Positions 18,151 to 27,974 of a stretch of DNA of 64,000 bases are shown here, piece by piece (within the stretch, counting starts at the first letter, position 1; every line of letters starts with the position of its first letter). The DNA is from Murimonas intestini. Lineage in GTDB: Bacteria; Bacillota; Clostridia; Lachnospirales; Lachnospiraceae. The notes beneath the pieces were generated by a model. The model saw only the letters and a program-made list of their open reading frames with translations, was not told the origin of the DNA and searched no databases. The position numbers were made by a program, and so were the translations under genes. The stretch is taken from positions 1 to 64,000 of the forward strand of contig NZ_JANKBI010000017.1 of the NCBI RefSeq assembly GCF_024622195.1. Direction: 5' to 3'.

Positions 18151-19968
18151 TTATCTTTCCTCTTCTAATCCCAAAAAATGGTTCCAGAACTTTAAGGTTC
18201 TAAGTTCAGGCCCTTTTGTCTGATAAACCTTCTTTGCTTTGTCAAATTTTCCAAGTGTTGCAGTTGAAACCTTTATAAGCCTGCCCATACATCTAAAAAA
18301 TTCTTTATAGCTCTTCTCTGTTATAAAACCTTTATTACTTGTTATATCATAATTTAATACACGTTTCTTTCTATAAAAATTAGTTGGCCTTGCCCCTGCC
18401 ATGGGAACAACATTATACCCTTTGGCTTTTAGCAGCATACCATTAAACGTAAGTATTCTCTTCATTTTTTTCTTTTTATTATCTGCATTTATCCTACTAT
18501 TCTCATACATCGGATAATTAAACGGTATATCCAGTTCATCAATATCAACGCCTCTATATCCGGAAGCCATTATATCTTTATGAAGCTGTTCTCCGTCCTG
18601 ATTCATCAGCCATTCAGGTCCCTTATAAAAATCATTCACGCCTCGCAGGATTAAGTCAACATTTTTATAACGGTAATACATCATTTCCCGCAGACAGCTT
18701 CCAACTAATGCCCGGTAGAAAGTCTTCTTTTTATATCCTGGAAAATGAAAAGAATTATCGATCAGCTGATTCCTTAAAATATAATACTGTAAAAATGAAG
18801 AATACTTATTTTCAAATGGTTCATGCCACACGCAAATGCCATTCATTAAAACCAGATGCTTCATGTTGCGCAGTCCATATTCCACGTCATCACCCCTGAT
18901 GAATATTGGCAGCGGCAGATTATCATCCTTTACTACCGATATAGGGAAACAACAATACCACCACGCATTAAATTCGGTATACTCTTCAAACTCATTATAC
19001 AGACAGGCATCTAATAAATTCAAATCCAAATTCTTTTTTAGTGAATTCAGATATCCCGCATTCCATGAGGCGCCGGACTCCTCCTGGATATTCTGTTTGT
19101 CCAGTCTGAGCATTGCTCCGCCGATAAAGGCATCCGCATAATCATCTTTCAGCATCGTCAATATTCGATACGTTTTAAATAAAGACTCTGTCTCAATAAC
19201 AATGTCGTCATCCATCAGAAGTGCATGTGTAACGCCATTATCATTTTTACTCTTGTTGATTTCTATAAGCCCACGCGTAAAACCGCCTGAGCCTCCCAGA
19301 TTTCTGTTCGGAAAAATATGGACTTTATCAGTCTGTAACTTTTCCCTGTCCAGAGTCTGACCATTATCTGAAATAAAAATTTCCAGATTGTCCTTCATTA
19401 AACTATTTTCATTTTCCAGAATGCTCTCTTTCAGGATTCTAATATTCTTTTCAACAAAGGCTTCCCTGCGGAATGTACAAATATCTATACCAATCTTTAC
19501 TTTACGCAGCTTCTCTTCTTCAACATCAGTACAATAGCATCCTCCATAGAAATAGGCCTTTTTATCCAGACTTTTTAATGAAAAGGTATACATCCCTTTT
19601 CCATTACCTTGTGGGAATTCTACCTGAACCTCGCCTTTTTCATCACACTGGACAACTTCCCTGCTTAGCACTTTTTTCAGGATATCTTTATGGATTTTTT
19701 CTATACTGCATAACTCAACAAGAAACTTTCCTCTTATACAAAGGTTAAGTTTCAAACTATCCAGCACTGTATATTTCTTCCACTTTCCCATTGAAAATCC
19801 ATTGAAATAGGTATCAAACTTCACTTTTCCATCCTGCATGAACAGAATACCCTTTTCCTCCGCCAACGAGCTCACTTTGCTGTTATAACGAAAATACAAC
19901 TCCCTTTCCGTACACACTCCTACTTCAGGAAATAAAATATTTTGTAATATCACTGTATTTTTTGCCAT
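18151..19968 (-). CDS. GlfT2-like galactofuranosyltransferase
   Basis: This 605-residue GT2-superfamily enzyme follows directly on the UDP-galactopyranose mutase gene. It has an N-terminal beta domain (about 1-170), then the GT-A core with IGIDICTFRREAFVEKNI, NRNLGGSGGFTRG, the metal-binding LLMDDDI, the acceptor-binding WWYCCFP and RGDDVEYGLR. These match the processive galactofuranosyltransferase GlfT2 of mycobacteria. It should add galactofuranose from UDP-Galf to the growing chain at the cytoplasmic face. The open frame starts at 20007. The ATG at 19968 has AGGAGA eight bases upstream and abuts the glf stop, so it is preferred. Confidence 0.88.
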   Translation of the reverse strand: MAKNTVILQNILFPEVGVCTERELYFRYNSKVSSLAEEKGILFMQDGKVKFDTYFNGFSMGKWKKYTVLDSLKLNLCIRGKFLVELCSIEKIHKDILKKVLSREVVQCDEKGEVQVEFPQGNGKGMYTFSLKSLDKKAYFYGGCYCTDVEEEKLRKVKIGIDICTFRREAFVEKNIRILKESILENENSLMKDNLEIFISDNGQTLDREKLQTDKVHIFPNRNLGGSGGFTRGLIEINKSKNDNGVTHALLMDDDIVIETESLFKTYRILTMLKDDYADAFIGGAMLRLDKQNIQEESGASWNAGYLNSLKKNLDLNLLDACLYNEFEEYTEFNAWWYCCFPISVVKDDNLPLPIFIRGDDVEYGLRNMKHLVLMNGICVWHEPFENKYSSFLQYYILRNQLIDNSFHFPGYKKKTFYRALVGSCLREMMYYRYKNVDLILRGVNDFYKGPEWLMNQDGEQLHKDIMASGYRGVDIDELDIPFNYPMYENSRINADNKKKKMKRILTFNGMLLKAKGYNVVPMAGARPTNFYRKKRVLNYDITSNKGFITEKSYKEFFRCMGRLIKVSTATLGKFDKAKKVYQTKGPELRTLKFWNHFLGLEEER

Positions 19969-19969
19969 T

Positions 19970-21079
19970 TTATTCTCTCTCCTGTAACTCCTGCCCTGCT
20001 GCCTCAAGAGCAGCTTCTATTACTTTATCCATATCATAATACTTATAATTTCCAAGTCTGCCTCCAAAAATCACATTCTCTTCCTTAGTTCCAAGTTCCT
20101 TGTACTGTTCAAATAATGTGTTGTTTTTTTCATCATTTACAGGATAGTAAGGTTCCATTCCCACTTTCCATTCTGAAGAATATTCTTTTGATATAACAGT
20201 CTTAGGCTGTTTTCCAAACTCAAAATGTTTATGTTCGATGATTCTAGTATATGGAACTTCCCTTTCCGTATAATTCACCACAGCATTTCCCTGATAGTTT
20301 TCACAGTCCAGTACCTCCGTCTCAAATCTAACAGAACGGTATTCCAAAGCTCCCAGCTTGTAACCAAAGTATTCATCAATCATTCCAGTGAATATTATTT
20401 TGCCTGCAATATCTGGATTTTCCTTTCTAAACTCAAAAAAATCCGTATTTGTCTTAACTTCGATTCCCTCCAGCATTTTTTCAACTATTTTTGTATATCC
20501 GCCCATTGGTATCCCTTGGAAACGGTCATTAAAATAATTATTATCGTAAATAAACCTCAGAGGAAGACGTTTTATGATAAATGAAGGCAGATCCTTGCAG
20601 TCACGCCCCCACTGTTTCTCTGTATATCCTTTTATCAATTTTTCGTATACATCACGGCCTACTAAAGAAAGCGCCTGCTCTTCCAGGTTCTTAGGCTCAG
20701 TTATATTCAGTTCCTTTACCTGCTCTTCAATTTTTTTCCTTGCTTCTTCGGGGGTGCGGATACCCCACATTTTACTGAATGTATTCATATTAAACGGCAG
20801 GTTATATAATTCATCCTTATATATCGCCACAGGTGAATTGACGTAATTATTAAATTCTGCAAACTGATTGACATAGTCCCAAATCTCTTTTTTAGAGGTA
20901 TGGAAAATATGTGCCCCATATTTATGGACATTGATATCTTCAACCTTTTCACAGTAAATATTTCCTGCTATGTGATCCCTTTTGTCAATCACAAGACACT
21001 TTTTCCCTTTCTTGTTTGCCTCATAGGCAAATACTGCCCCGAATAATCCGGCTCCAACTACCAAATAATCATATTTCAT
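19970..21079 (-). CDS. glf: UDP-galactopyranose mutase
   Basis: This 369-residue flavoprotein begins YDYLVVGAGLFGAVFA, the FAD-binding loop. It contains the Glf signatures KYGAHIFHTS, YNLPFNMNTFSKMW, LIKGYTEKQWG and FGGRLGNYKYYDMD. It interconverts UDP-galactopyranose and UDP-galactofuranose in the cytoplasm. It is paired with the GlfT2-like gene directly downstream, so the glycan almost certainly contains galactofuranose. A strong GAGGAGG ribosome site precedes the ATG. Confidence 0.97.
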   Translation of the reverse strand: MKYDYLVVGAGLFGAVFAYEANKKGKKCLVIDKRDHIAGNIYCEKVEDINVHKYGAHIFHTSKKEIWDYVNQFAEFNNYVNSPVAIYKDELYNLPFNMNTFSKMWGIRTPEEARKKIEEQVKELNITEPKNLEEQALSLVGRDVYEKLIKGYTEKQWGRDCKDLPSFIIKRLPLRFIYDNNYFNDRFQGIPMGGYTKIVEKMLEGIEVKTNTDFFEFRKENPDIAGKIIFTGMIDEYFGYKLGALEYRSVRFETEVLDCENYQGNAVVNYTEREVPYTRIIEHKHFEFGKQPKTVISKEYSSEWKVGMEPYYPVNDEKNNTLFEQYKELGTKEENVIFGGRLGNYKYYDMDKVIEAALEAAGQELQERE

Positions 21080-21099
21080 TTTTTATTCCTCCTCAATTT

Positions 21100-21837
21100 T
21101 TATTGCTGTGCTGCTATATAGGCATTACAGACTTCTTCAGCCAGCCCTTGCTGCATTGCAATGCCTTTATCAATCCATATTGCATGGGTGCACATCTCTT
21201 TTATATCCTCAATAGTGTGTGAAACAAACAATAACGTAGTCCCTCCATCCAGCATTTCTTTCATCCTCTGCTCACACTTTTTTGTAAACTTATAATCGCC
21301 TACTGCAAGAATCTCATCTACGATTAAAATATCCGGCCGAACCATGGTCGCCACTGAAAAACCAAGTCTGGCCTGCATACCTGACGAATAATTCTTCATT
21401 GGCACGTCCAAAAAATCCCACAGTTCTGCAAACTCAATAATCTCATCAAAATGTTCTTCCATATATTTCTTTGAATGACCGAGTAAAGTTCCATTCAGGA
21501 AAACATTCTCTCTTGCTGTAAGATTCATATCGAAGCCTGCTCCTAACTCAATCAACGGTGCTATAATACCGTTTACCCTAACTTTTCCTTTATAAGGCTT
21601 AAGTATCCCGCTGATCAATTTAAGCAATGTGGACTTTCCAGACCCGTTTGTCCCTATGATTCCCCAAGCCTCTCCTCTTTTTATCTGTAGATTTATATCC
21701 TTCAGAGCAAAAAACTCCTGAAACATCAATTTCCTTTGTATGAGTTTTACAAAATACTCCTTTATATTATCAATGTTTTCCGACGCCATATTAAAGCGCA
21801 CAGTTGCATTTTCAACTGACACGATGTAATCTTCCAT
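21100..21837 (-). CDS. Polysaccharide/teichoic-acid ABC exporter, ATP-binding protein
   Basis: This 245-residue ATPase has Walker A GTNGSGKSTLL near residue 64, the signature NYSSGMQARLGF, Walker B DILIVDEILAVGD and the following switch His in LLFVSHT. It belongs to the Wzt/TagH/RfbE group. It ends soon after the ATPase domain and so lacks the extra C-terminal carbohydrate-binding domain of long Wzt proteins. With the permease gene just upstream it would export a finished undecaprenyl-linked polymer. Confidence 0.93.
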   Translation of the reverse strand: MEDYIVSVENATVRFNMASENIDNIKEYFVKLIQRKLMFQEFFALKDINLQIKRGEAWGIIGTNGSGKSTLLKLISGILKPYKGKVRVNGIIAPLIELGAGFDMNLTARENVFLNGTLLGHSKKYMEEHFDEIIEFAELWDFLDVPMKNYSSGMQARLGFSVATMVRPDILIVDEILAVGDYKFTKKCEQRMKEMLDGGTTLLFVSHTIEDIKEMCTHAIWIDKGIAMQQGLAEEVCNAYIAAQQ

Positions 21838-21854
21838 TTTTTATCCTTTCACTG

Positions 21855-22640
21855 CTAAATATAAAGTATAAACTTGTCCTGCGACCTGAAGAATGTGATG
21901 CATCCTAAAAGCAGTGCTATAAAAGCATACAGCCATCCCAGCCCTTCAAATCTCATAGATACAAACTGATTTTCCAGGACAATGCTCCTGAACTGCTGTA
22001 TATATATATACAACGGATTAAAGTGTGATACCAGCCACTGCAGCGTTGCAGGCAGAACATCCATCGGATAAAAAACAGGAGTACAATACATCCACGCCAT
22101 CAAGACCACATTATAGATATACTGGATATCTCTGAAAAAAACAGCAGCCTGCGCCAGAAACATTCCAAGTCCCAAGCAAAAAAGATACAGCTGCACAGCA
22201 ATAACAGGCAGGTAAAGCATTTTAAAATTCAGTGAAATACCTGTAAAAATCATTACTAAAAGCATAGCTCCCAAAGAAAAAAGGAAATCCACTAACCCAC
22301 TTGTAATCTTCGCAAGCGTAAAGATATACTTGGGTACATATGTCTTTTTCAAAAGAGGCCCGTTATCTGTAATTGAATAAATAGCATGCGTTGTGGAATT
22401 ATTCATATAATTATACAATGTTTGTCCTATAATCAAATATACCGGATAATTCGCTATATCAAAACGGAATATATGTGAAAATACAATTGTCATTACCAGC
22501 ATCAAAAGTAAAGGATTTAGTATGCTCCAAACGTATCCCAGAAAACTTCTCCTGTATTTTAATTTTAAATCCCTGGATACCAGCTGCACCAGCAAATCCT
22601 TATATTTATAGAATCCCTGCATTCTTCCTATCAGATTCAT
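21855..22640 (-). CDS. Polysaccharide/teichoic-acid ABC exporter, permease
   Basis: This 261-residue ABC-2 type permease has six predicted helices. It has the family N-terminus DLLVQLVSRDLKLKYRRSFLG with LGYVWSILNPLLLMLV and the loop ending NPLYIYIQQFR. These are features of Wzm/TagG/RfbD. It pairs with the ATPase downstream. The locus also contains two Wzx flippases, which is more export machinery than one polymer normally needs. Confidence 0.93.
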   Translation of the reverse strand: MNLIGRMQGFYKYKDLLVQLVSRDLKLKYRRSFLGYVWSILNPLLLMLVMTIVFSHIFRFDIANYPVYLIIGQTLYNYMNNSTTHAIYSITDNGPLLKKTYVPKYIFTLAKITSGLVDFLFSLGAMLLVMIFTGISLNFKMLYLPVIAVQLYLFCLGLGMFLAQAAVFFRDIQYIYNVVLMAWMYCTPVFYPMDVLPATLQWLVSHFNPLYIYIQQFRSIVLENQFVSMRFEGLGWLYAFIALLLGCITFFRSQDKFILYI

Positions 22641-23647
22641 CTTTGCCTCCGTTTTTTTGCAAACTCAATCATCCTGTCCAGACACTTTTTATCCAAATGT
22701 AAATAGCCCATAAACAGCAGCGTTATATATTTTTTTTTCAAAGCATCTCTGATCTCATCTTTGTCTTCAAGCTGTTTGTACATTGTTTTTCCAAGACGCC
22801 TTCCTTCCTTTCTGTCTGGTATACACAAAAAGCAAGTTATCCAATAGCTGGCAAGCACTCTTGTTATTTTCACACAAAAATAATCTTTAGCCGCCTCACT
22901 CATTTTATGCGAATAATAAAAATCTATCATAGAAGATGCAACTTTTCTTTCATGATCTATTTTCTTAATTCGGCTTTCAACAGATACACTTTGGCTGACA
23001 TCTCCTACCCTGTATACATACAGAAATAAATCAAGGCTGCAGATTGTCTCCGCTTTATAATAAGGAAAGGTAGCATATTCATTATCTTCGTAAAACACAT
23101 GCTCTGATAGATTTATTCCGCATGATCTATAAAATTTTGTATTATACGTAATCCCATGAAAACAAAGACAATCATCGTATTTGTCGAATTGTCCCATAAT
23201 ATCTTTTAGGCTTTTTGTACTGTTAAAATCCTCATCATATACTTTATGCTGCTGCTTTTTACACGTATTTATATCAAACGTATAATAATGAGTCAGGATA
23301 ACATCAGCTTCAGATTCTTTTAGGCTTTCAACATATTTTATCAGATTATCTGTCTCAACCCAATCATCTGAATCAATTACTTTTATATACTTACCTAAAG
23401 CCTTTTCAGCCCCAATATTAATAGTTGAACCATGGCCCCCGTTGGCCTTATCAATAACCCTGAAAATCCCTGGATACTTTTCAGCAAATTCACGGGCAAT
23501 CATGGAAGTCCTGTCACCAGACCCATCATTAATTATAAGGACATCTATTGTTTCATTAATTTCCGGACTTAAAAAGGATTTTAAACATTTCTCTAAATAC
23601 TTTTCTGCATTATAAGCAGGTATTATAAACGTCACAATCTTCAACAT
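22637..23647 (-). CDS. Family 2 glycosyltransferase
   Basis: This 336-residue GT2 enzyme starts VTFIIPAYNAEKYLEKCL, with nucleotide-binding IINDGSGDRT, the subgroup signature NGGHGSTINIG and the metal-binding VIDSDDW. The C-terminal half is an all-alpha extension. It should transfer a sugar to a lipid-linked acceptor in the cytoplasm. It is a tandem paralogue of the next gene upstream (23659-24669), sharing the NGGHGS motif. A TTG at 23653 opens the frame, but the ATG at 23647 with AAAGGG upstream is preferred. Donor and acceptor are unknown. Confidence 0.88.
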   Translation of the reverse strand: MLKIVTFIIPAYNAEKYLEKCLKSFLSPEINETIDVLIINDGSGDRTSMIAREFAEKYPGIFRVIDKANGGHGSTINIGAEKALGKYIKVIDSDDWVETDNLIKYVESLKESEADVILTHYYTFDINTCKKQQHKVYDEDFNSTKSLKDIMGQFDKYDDCLCFHGITYNTKFYRSCGINLSEHVFYEDNEYATFPYYKAETICSLDLFLYVYRVGDVSQSVSVESRIKKIDHERKVASSMIDFYYSHKMSEAAKDYFCVKITRVLASYWITCFLCIPDRKEGRRLGKTMYKQLEDKDEIRDALKKKYITLLFMGYLHLDKKCLDRMIEFAKKRRQR

Positions 23648-23658
23648 AATCAACCCTT

Positions 23659-24669
23659 TTACTTTATTTTCGCCTTCAAAAGCCTAAAGCTCACTACAGC
23701 CGCCGGAAACAGCAAGTAACCACTTTTGCGCAATATCCAGATACTTTTATTAGTTACAGCACTATATATCTGAGGGTATGCAGCTTTTACCTGTTTATCT
23801 AAATCCATCATCTTTCTTCGCATACCATTTCCCAGAGGAAAGCTAATATAAATCTTAAACTGGCTGGTAAGCATTCTGGAAATACTGTACTGAAGATACT
23901 TAAGTTTAGCTTCTGATAACCCAGACTTATCTAACTCCTCATAATATGATATCATTCTCATCAGAACGTCATAATGATGCTGCAAATTTTTCTGCATTTT
24001 TTTAACATCCATGCTCTGTCCCGGAAGCCCTAAACGATACATATACATCTCTGATTCATAAAAAGAAACCGTTCTTACATAAGGAATAGGAAAAAAGATA
24101 TATTCCGCATCCACATAAAACCGGTGTTCAGAAATTTTTATATTATGTTCACTTAATATTTGGGTCTTAATGGTCATAGAATGCATCTTAATAAAAACTC
24201 TGCTGCTGATCTCATCAAATAGATAATCTTTTTTATACTCTATACCCTCAAATGGATGCTCCTGACGCTGCATGGGCTTCTGAGTACCGTGATCGATCCA
24301 GCAGTAATTTGATGCCACTATATCCACGCTGCTTTTCTTTAAAAACCGCATAAAATCTTTCAATTCTGATGTATTAATCCAGTCATCTCCGTCAACGACT
24401 TTAAAATATTTTCCTGACGCATTTGAAATACCCGTATTAATTGCTGAACCATGCCCGCCATTTTCCTTTGTAATGACTTTAAATGTTTGTGGATATTCTG
24501 TTTGATACTGCAGACCAATTTTTTCTGTGTTATCTTTAGAACCATCGTTCACAATAAGCACTTCCAAATCTGCAAGAATATCTTCAACAATAAATGAATC
24601 CAGACATTGATTTAAATATTTTTCAACATTATAAGACGGTACTACAACCGTCAAAATTTTTTCGTTCAT
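23659..24669 (-). CDS. Family 2 glycosyltransferase
   Basis: This 336-residue GT2 enzyme has VVVPSYNVEKYLNQCLDSF, VNDGSKDNTE, NGGHGSAINTG and VVDGDDWINT in the first 110 residues, followed by a helical C-terminal region. It closely resembles its downstream neighbour in order of motifs and length. The pair probably arose by duplication and may add successive sugars. An 85-base gap separates it from the GT gene upstream. Confidence 0.88.
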   Translation of the reverse strand: MNEKILTVVVPSYNVEKYLNQCLDSFIVEDILADLEVLIVNDGSKDNTEKIGLQYQTEYPQTFKVITKENGGHGSAINTGISNASGKYFKVVDGDDWINTSELKDFMRFLKKSSVDIVASNYCWIDHGTQKPMQRQEHPFEGIEYKKDYLFDEISSRVFIKMHSMTIKTQILSEHNIKISEHRFYVDAEYIFFPIPYVRTVSFYESEMYMYRLGLPGQSMDVKKMQKNLQHHYDVLMRMISYYEELDKSGLSEAKLKYLQYSISRMLTSQFKIYISFPLGNGMRRKMMDLDKQVKAAYPQIYSAVTNKSIWILRKSGYLLFPAAVVSFRLLKAKIK

Positions 24670-24754
24670 TGATTTTCTCTCATTTTATTGGTTTTTGTAT
24701 ACAGTTTATAACCATTGCCTTTCCTATTCTAGCACAAGCCATATGATATTGCAA

Positions 24755-25603
24755 TCAAAACGGCCTTTTTTCAATATTTTGTAATTTATTATCATTTCTT
24801 CTTAAGACATATCGATATATAACTTTCCTAATTCTGTTTCCCGGCACTGTCACTCCAAAAGTCAAAACAATACTAATACAATATTCCAGCCAATTAAGCA
24901 GTCCCAGTCCGCGTTGTTTTTTTCTAAGTTTGCAATATCTTGTAAAATATTTCCATCCTCCTCTCCGTCCATAGAGTCCGTCTCCACACCTGGCATTAAC
25001 TAACACATCCGGCAGATTATTTAGTACTTTCCTATTAGCAAGCAGCCGGCACCATAAATCATAATCTTCCAAAAAAGGAAAATGTTCATAGCCACCAGCC
25101 TCAAGAACATCTTCCTTTCTAAACATTACCGTCATGTGGTTAAGCGGATTCCTATATTTCGCATACTCTCTAATCTCTTCATGTGAAAGAGGCATTTTCT
25201 TGATTCTAACCTCCCCGCCTCTCTCTCCAAACTCACAGATACTTCCTCCTACCACAGAAACATTTCCATGCTCCTGCATATAATTATACTGTTTTTCAAA
25301 CCTATCTTTAACAGCTATATCATCCGTATCCATTCTTGCCACAAACTCGCAGCTACAATACCTTAACCCTTCCGCTAAGGCTTTTCCTAATTTGACGTTT
25401 TCCTTTAGCTGAACCAATTTTAAAATACTATGTTTCTTATGATATTCCTCAATAACACAATCCAGCTCTAATGGAAGCGGTCCATCTTCAACAAGAACTA
25501 TTTCATCCGGAGGCATAGTCTGTGCAAGCACACTGTCTATTGCCTCCCTGAAATATTCCGGTTTTTCTTTTTCATAAATCGACATTAATACAGAGAATCC
25601 CAT
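24755..25603 (-). CDS. Family 2 glycosyltransferase (AmsE-like)
   Basis: This 282-residue GT2 enzyme has FSVLMSIYEKEKPEYFREA at its start, the metal-binding ARMDTDDIA and a typical FLEDYDLWCRLL acceptor motif near residue 190. These are features of the amylovoran-type AmsE group and many capsule glycosyltransferases. The frame opens with a GTG at 25618. The ATG at 25603 has AGGAGA just upstream and is preferred. It follows the priming sugar-phosphotransferase, so it may add the second sugar of the repeat unit. Confidence 0.87.
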   Translation of the reverse strand: MGFSVLMSIYEKEKPEYFREAIDSVLAQTMPPDEIVLVEDGPLPLELDCVIEEYHKKHSILKLVQLKENVKLGKALAEGLRYCSCEFVARMDTDDIAVKDRFEKQYNYMQEHGNVSVVGGSICEFGERGGEVRIKKMPLSHEEIREYAKYRNPLNHMTVMFRKEDVLEAGGYEHFPFLEDYDLWCRLLANRKVLNNLPDVLVNARCGDGLYGRRGGWKYFTRYCKLRKKQRGLGLLNWLEYCISIVLTFGVTVPGNRIRKVIYRYVLRRNDNKLQNIEKRPF

Positions 25604-25614
25604 ATTATCTCCTG

Positions 25615-27009
25615 TCACTCTTCTTCTATTTCATGAGTTTTTTCTTTAGTCGCAGCAGTTGTCTGCCAGTTTTCTACGCCCTCAGTGTTTTCTTTTTGGA
25701 AAAGTATCTTTATTGTGGCAAACATTATTTTCCAATCAAGCCAAATACTATACTTTTCTATATAGGTCAGGTCCAACTTAAGTTTGTCATAAGGTGTTGT
25801 ATTATATTTACCATAGACCTGAGCATATCCTGTTAAACCAGCTTTTACTTTTAATCTGAATGTAAATTCTGGAATTTCCTTTTCATACTCTTTGAAAATA
25901 CATGGTCTTTCAGGTCTTGGACCGACAAGTGACATGTCCCCTTTTAAAACATTAAACAATTGAGGAAGTTCATCAAAATGAATATTTCGCAGCACTCTGC
26001 CTACCGGCGTTATCCTGTCGTCATTTTTCATAGCCAGACGTGCACCCTCATTCTCAGAGTCTACTCTCATACTTCTGAATTTATACACATAAAAAGGCTT
26101 TCCATGTAATGTAAGGCGCTCCTGTTTATATATGACAGGCCCTCTGTCATACGCTTTAATACACACAGATATAATCAGCATAAAAGGCAATGCTATTAAA
26201 ATACCTAATACTGAAACAATAACGTCCATCATTCTTTTGAAAAACTTCTGCTCCGCCGTCATCCCTCTATTTCTAGAAAGCAGAAGGGGTGTATCAAACA
26301 GATGTATATCATCTGCACTCCGAAGCATAATATCCGATATTTTGGGGATCGTATAACATCTGATAGACTTAGCAAAACAATATTTAAGAAGACGGTTCCT
26401 GATTCCTGACGGTATATCCCCAAGTACAATAGCCTTATATGAACCAATTTTCTTTTGTAATTCTTCCATTCCTGAATCAATATGAATAGTTTCACAGATA
26501 TTATATTTGTCTTCTCTTGTCGATATTTTTTCAATCAATGCGTCCGGGCTGTGTTCCCCATAGATAAGAAGCATCTTCCTTGGGGGATATATCTTTGCAT
26601 AGATCCATCGCATAAATATAACCCAGAAGAAAACAAGCACTAAATCTATACCAGTTATTTTTACAATCGGCAGGCTATACTCTAGAAACTTCCATCTTCC
26701 AATTAATGCCAACTGCAGATATGTCACGCCATTAACACACAAGACTGACAAAAACTGGGAAAACAAAACATCCATAACCCTTAGATATCCAACTTTAAAT
26801 GCACCAAATGCATTTGAAAATAAAAAGACCATCAATGCATAAATTGCGATTACTGTCCAGTTCCCTCTTTTCCAAAATTCAATCGTTATTATTTCTCCGA
26901 ATCGGTAATAGCTGTACCATAAATGGGCAAATACCAATGTCTGCAGTGCTATAATTATGAAAGAAGCCGTAAACATAATTAAACGCTTATATTCTTCTCT
27001 TTTTTCCAT
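25615..27009 (-). CDS. Undecaprenyl-phosphate sugar phosphotransferase (priming enzyme, PHPT family)
   Basis: This 464-residue membrane enzyme has about four N-terminal helices, a cytoplasmic Rossmann-like domain (130-230), one more membrane segment in VIVSVLGILIALPFMLI and a catalytic domain. The last has YKQERLTLHGKPFYVYKFRSM, HFDELPQLFNVLKGDMSLVGPRPERP and GLTGYAQVYG, the WbaP/WcaJ/CpsE hallmarks. It transfers hexose-1-phosphate (often galactose or glucose) from UDP-sugar to undecaprenyl phosphate and so starts each repeat unit. It is the only priming enzyme in the window. Confidence 0.93.
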   Translation of the reverse strand: MEKREEYKRLIMFTASFIIIALQTLVFAHLWYSYYRFGEIITIEFWKRGNWTVIAIYALMVFLFSNAFGAFKVGYLRVMDVLFSQFLSVLCVNGVTYLQLALIGRWKFLEYSLPIVKITGIDLVLVFFWVIFMRWIYAKIYPPRKMLLIYGEHSPDALIEKISTREDKYNICETIHIDSGMEELQKKIGSYKAIVLGDIPSGIRNRLLKYCFAKSIRCYTIPKISDIMLRSADDIHLFDTPLLLSRNRGMTAEQKFFKRMMDVIVSVLGILIALPFMLIISVCIKAYDRGPVIYKQERLTLHGKPFYVYKFRSMRVDSENEGARLAMKNDDRITPVGRVLRNIHFDELPQLFNVLKGDMSLVGPRPERPCIFKEYEKEIPEFTFRLKVKAGLTGYAQVYGKYNTTPYDKLKLDLTYIEKYSIWLDWKIMFATIKILFQKENTEGVENWQTTAATKEKTHEIEEE

Positions 27010-27128
27010 ACTTTTTATGCTCCTATTTTATACGTTTCATATGTGCATATTAATTATATGTGATTTTACCTGCAAAATCAACACCAATAAAAATGCAGCC
27101 TCTATTTCCCTCTTCTTCCATTCTTAAT

Positions 27129-27965
27129 TTAAAATACTACTTTCAAAACCTTATACTGCCCGCTCCCCCCAATCTCCGCACAACCTGCTTCCTCAAACCA
27201 CGCCTCACTGTCTGTCTTTGAATCGCAGACGACATACTCTGTACCGGTCGCTGCAAGGTCAGCCTTTAGTACCTCCGGATCAACTCTCTTATTGCACATA
27301 TTTGCTGCTGCCAGTTCTTGCTGCACTCTCTCACCGGGGTTTTCTGAAAAAATTATCTCCTCCCCATTCTGTGCTTTCCTGACAGCCGACATGGCCGTAT
27401 CTCTTCCCGTAGCCATTAAAATAGAAGCATCATACTGTCTGACTTCATAAATATAATATTCTGACGGGAAAAGTACCCTGGCGGTGTCACCCTGCCTGTC
27501 CTGGCGTATGATTTCAACGATTTCTATAAGGGAGTCACGGACTTTATATTCGTTATCCTGCAGGTTATACCCAAGTTTCCAGACCGGCTGTCCGCAAAGG
27601 TAAATACACATGATACACAATGCGGCTATCACGCATTTCCTTATTTTGTTCTCCTGCATCCGTATCAATTCTACAGCACCGTATGCCGTCACAGGTATTA
27701 CAGGCACCAGCCAGTACATCCTGTACCACTCAGTATCAAGCCCAAGAGGAATAACTAAATATTCCATCACAAAAAAATTGAATACTGTTGCTGCCAGGAA
27801 TACAGACATAGGTATCAGCATCTGTATCTTTTCTTTATCTTTCTGAAACCAAATATATATGAGTACAAGAAAATAAACGCCAAGAAACGCTATACTTTCC
27901 TTCCTGCCATTAAAGTAACTCATAAAACTCTCAAAAGCTTCGTTTAACTTAAGTATTATATCCAT
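27129..27965 (-). CDS. Membrane protein, C-terminal half of a split GT-C-like pair (copy B)
   Basis: This 278-residue protein has four or five membrane helices, with a conserved stretch WYRMYWLVPVIPVTAYGAVELI, followed by a soluble domain of about 130 residues. The latter ends in a VVCDSKTDSEAWFEEAGC...YKVLKVVF pattern like that found after GT-C glycosyltransferases. Another protein in the window (29032-29829) has the same design, with VYWKVFWLLPILPVIGYVFTEAV. It seems to work with the N-terminal half encoded directly upstream. I associate this type with DUF6077-like proteins of Lachnospiraceae, which I cannot confirm here. Confidence 0.5.
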   Translation of the reverse strand: MDIILKLNEAFESFMSYFNGRKESIAFLGVYFLVLIYIWFQKDKEKIQMLIPMSVFLAATVFNFFVMEYLVIPLGLDTEWYRMYWLVPVIPVTAYGAVELIRMQENKIRKCVIAALCIMCIYLCGQPVWKLGYNLQDNEYKVRDSLIEIVEIIRQDRQGDTARVLFPSEYYIYEVRQYDASILMATGRDTAMSAVRKAQNGEEIIFSENPGERVQQELAAANMCNKRVDPEVLKADLAATGTEYVVCDSKTDSEAWFEEAGCAEIGGSGQYKVLKVVF

Positions 27966-27974
27966 TCCTCCACC

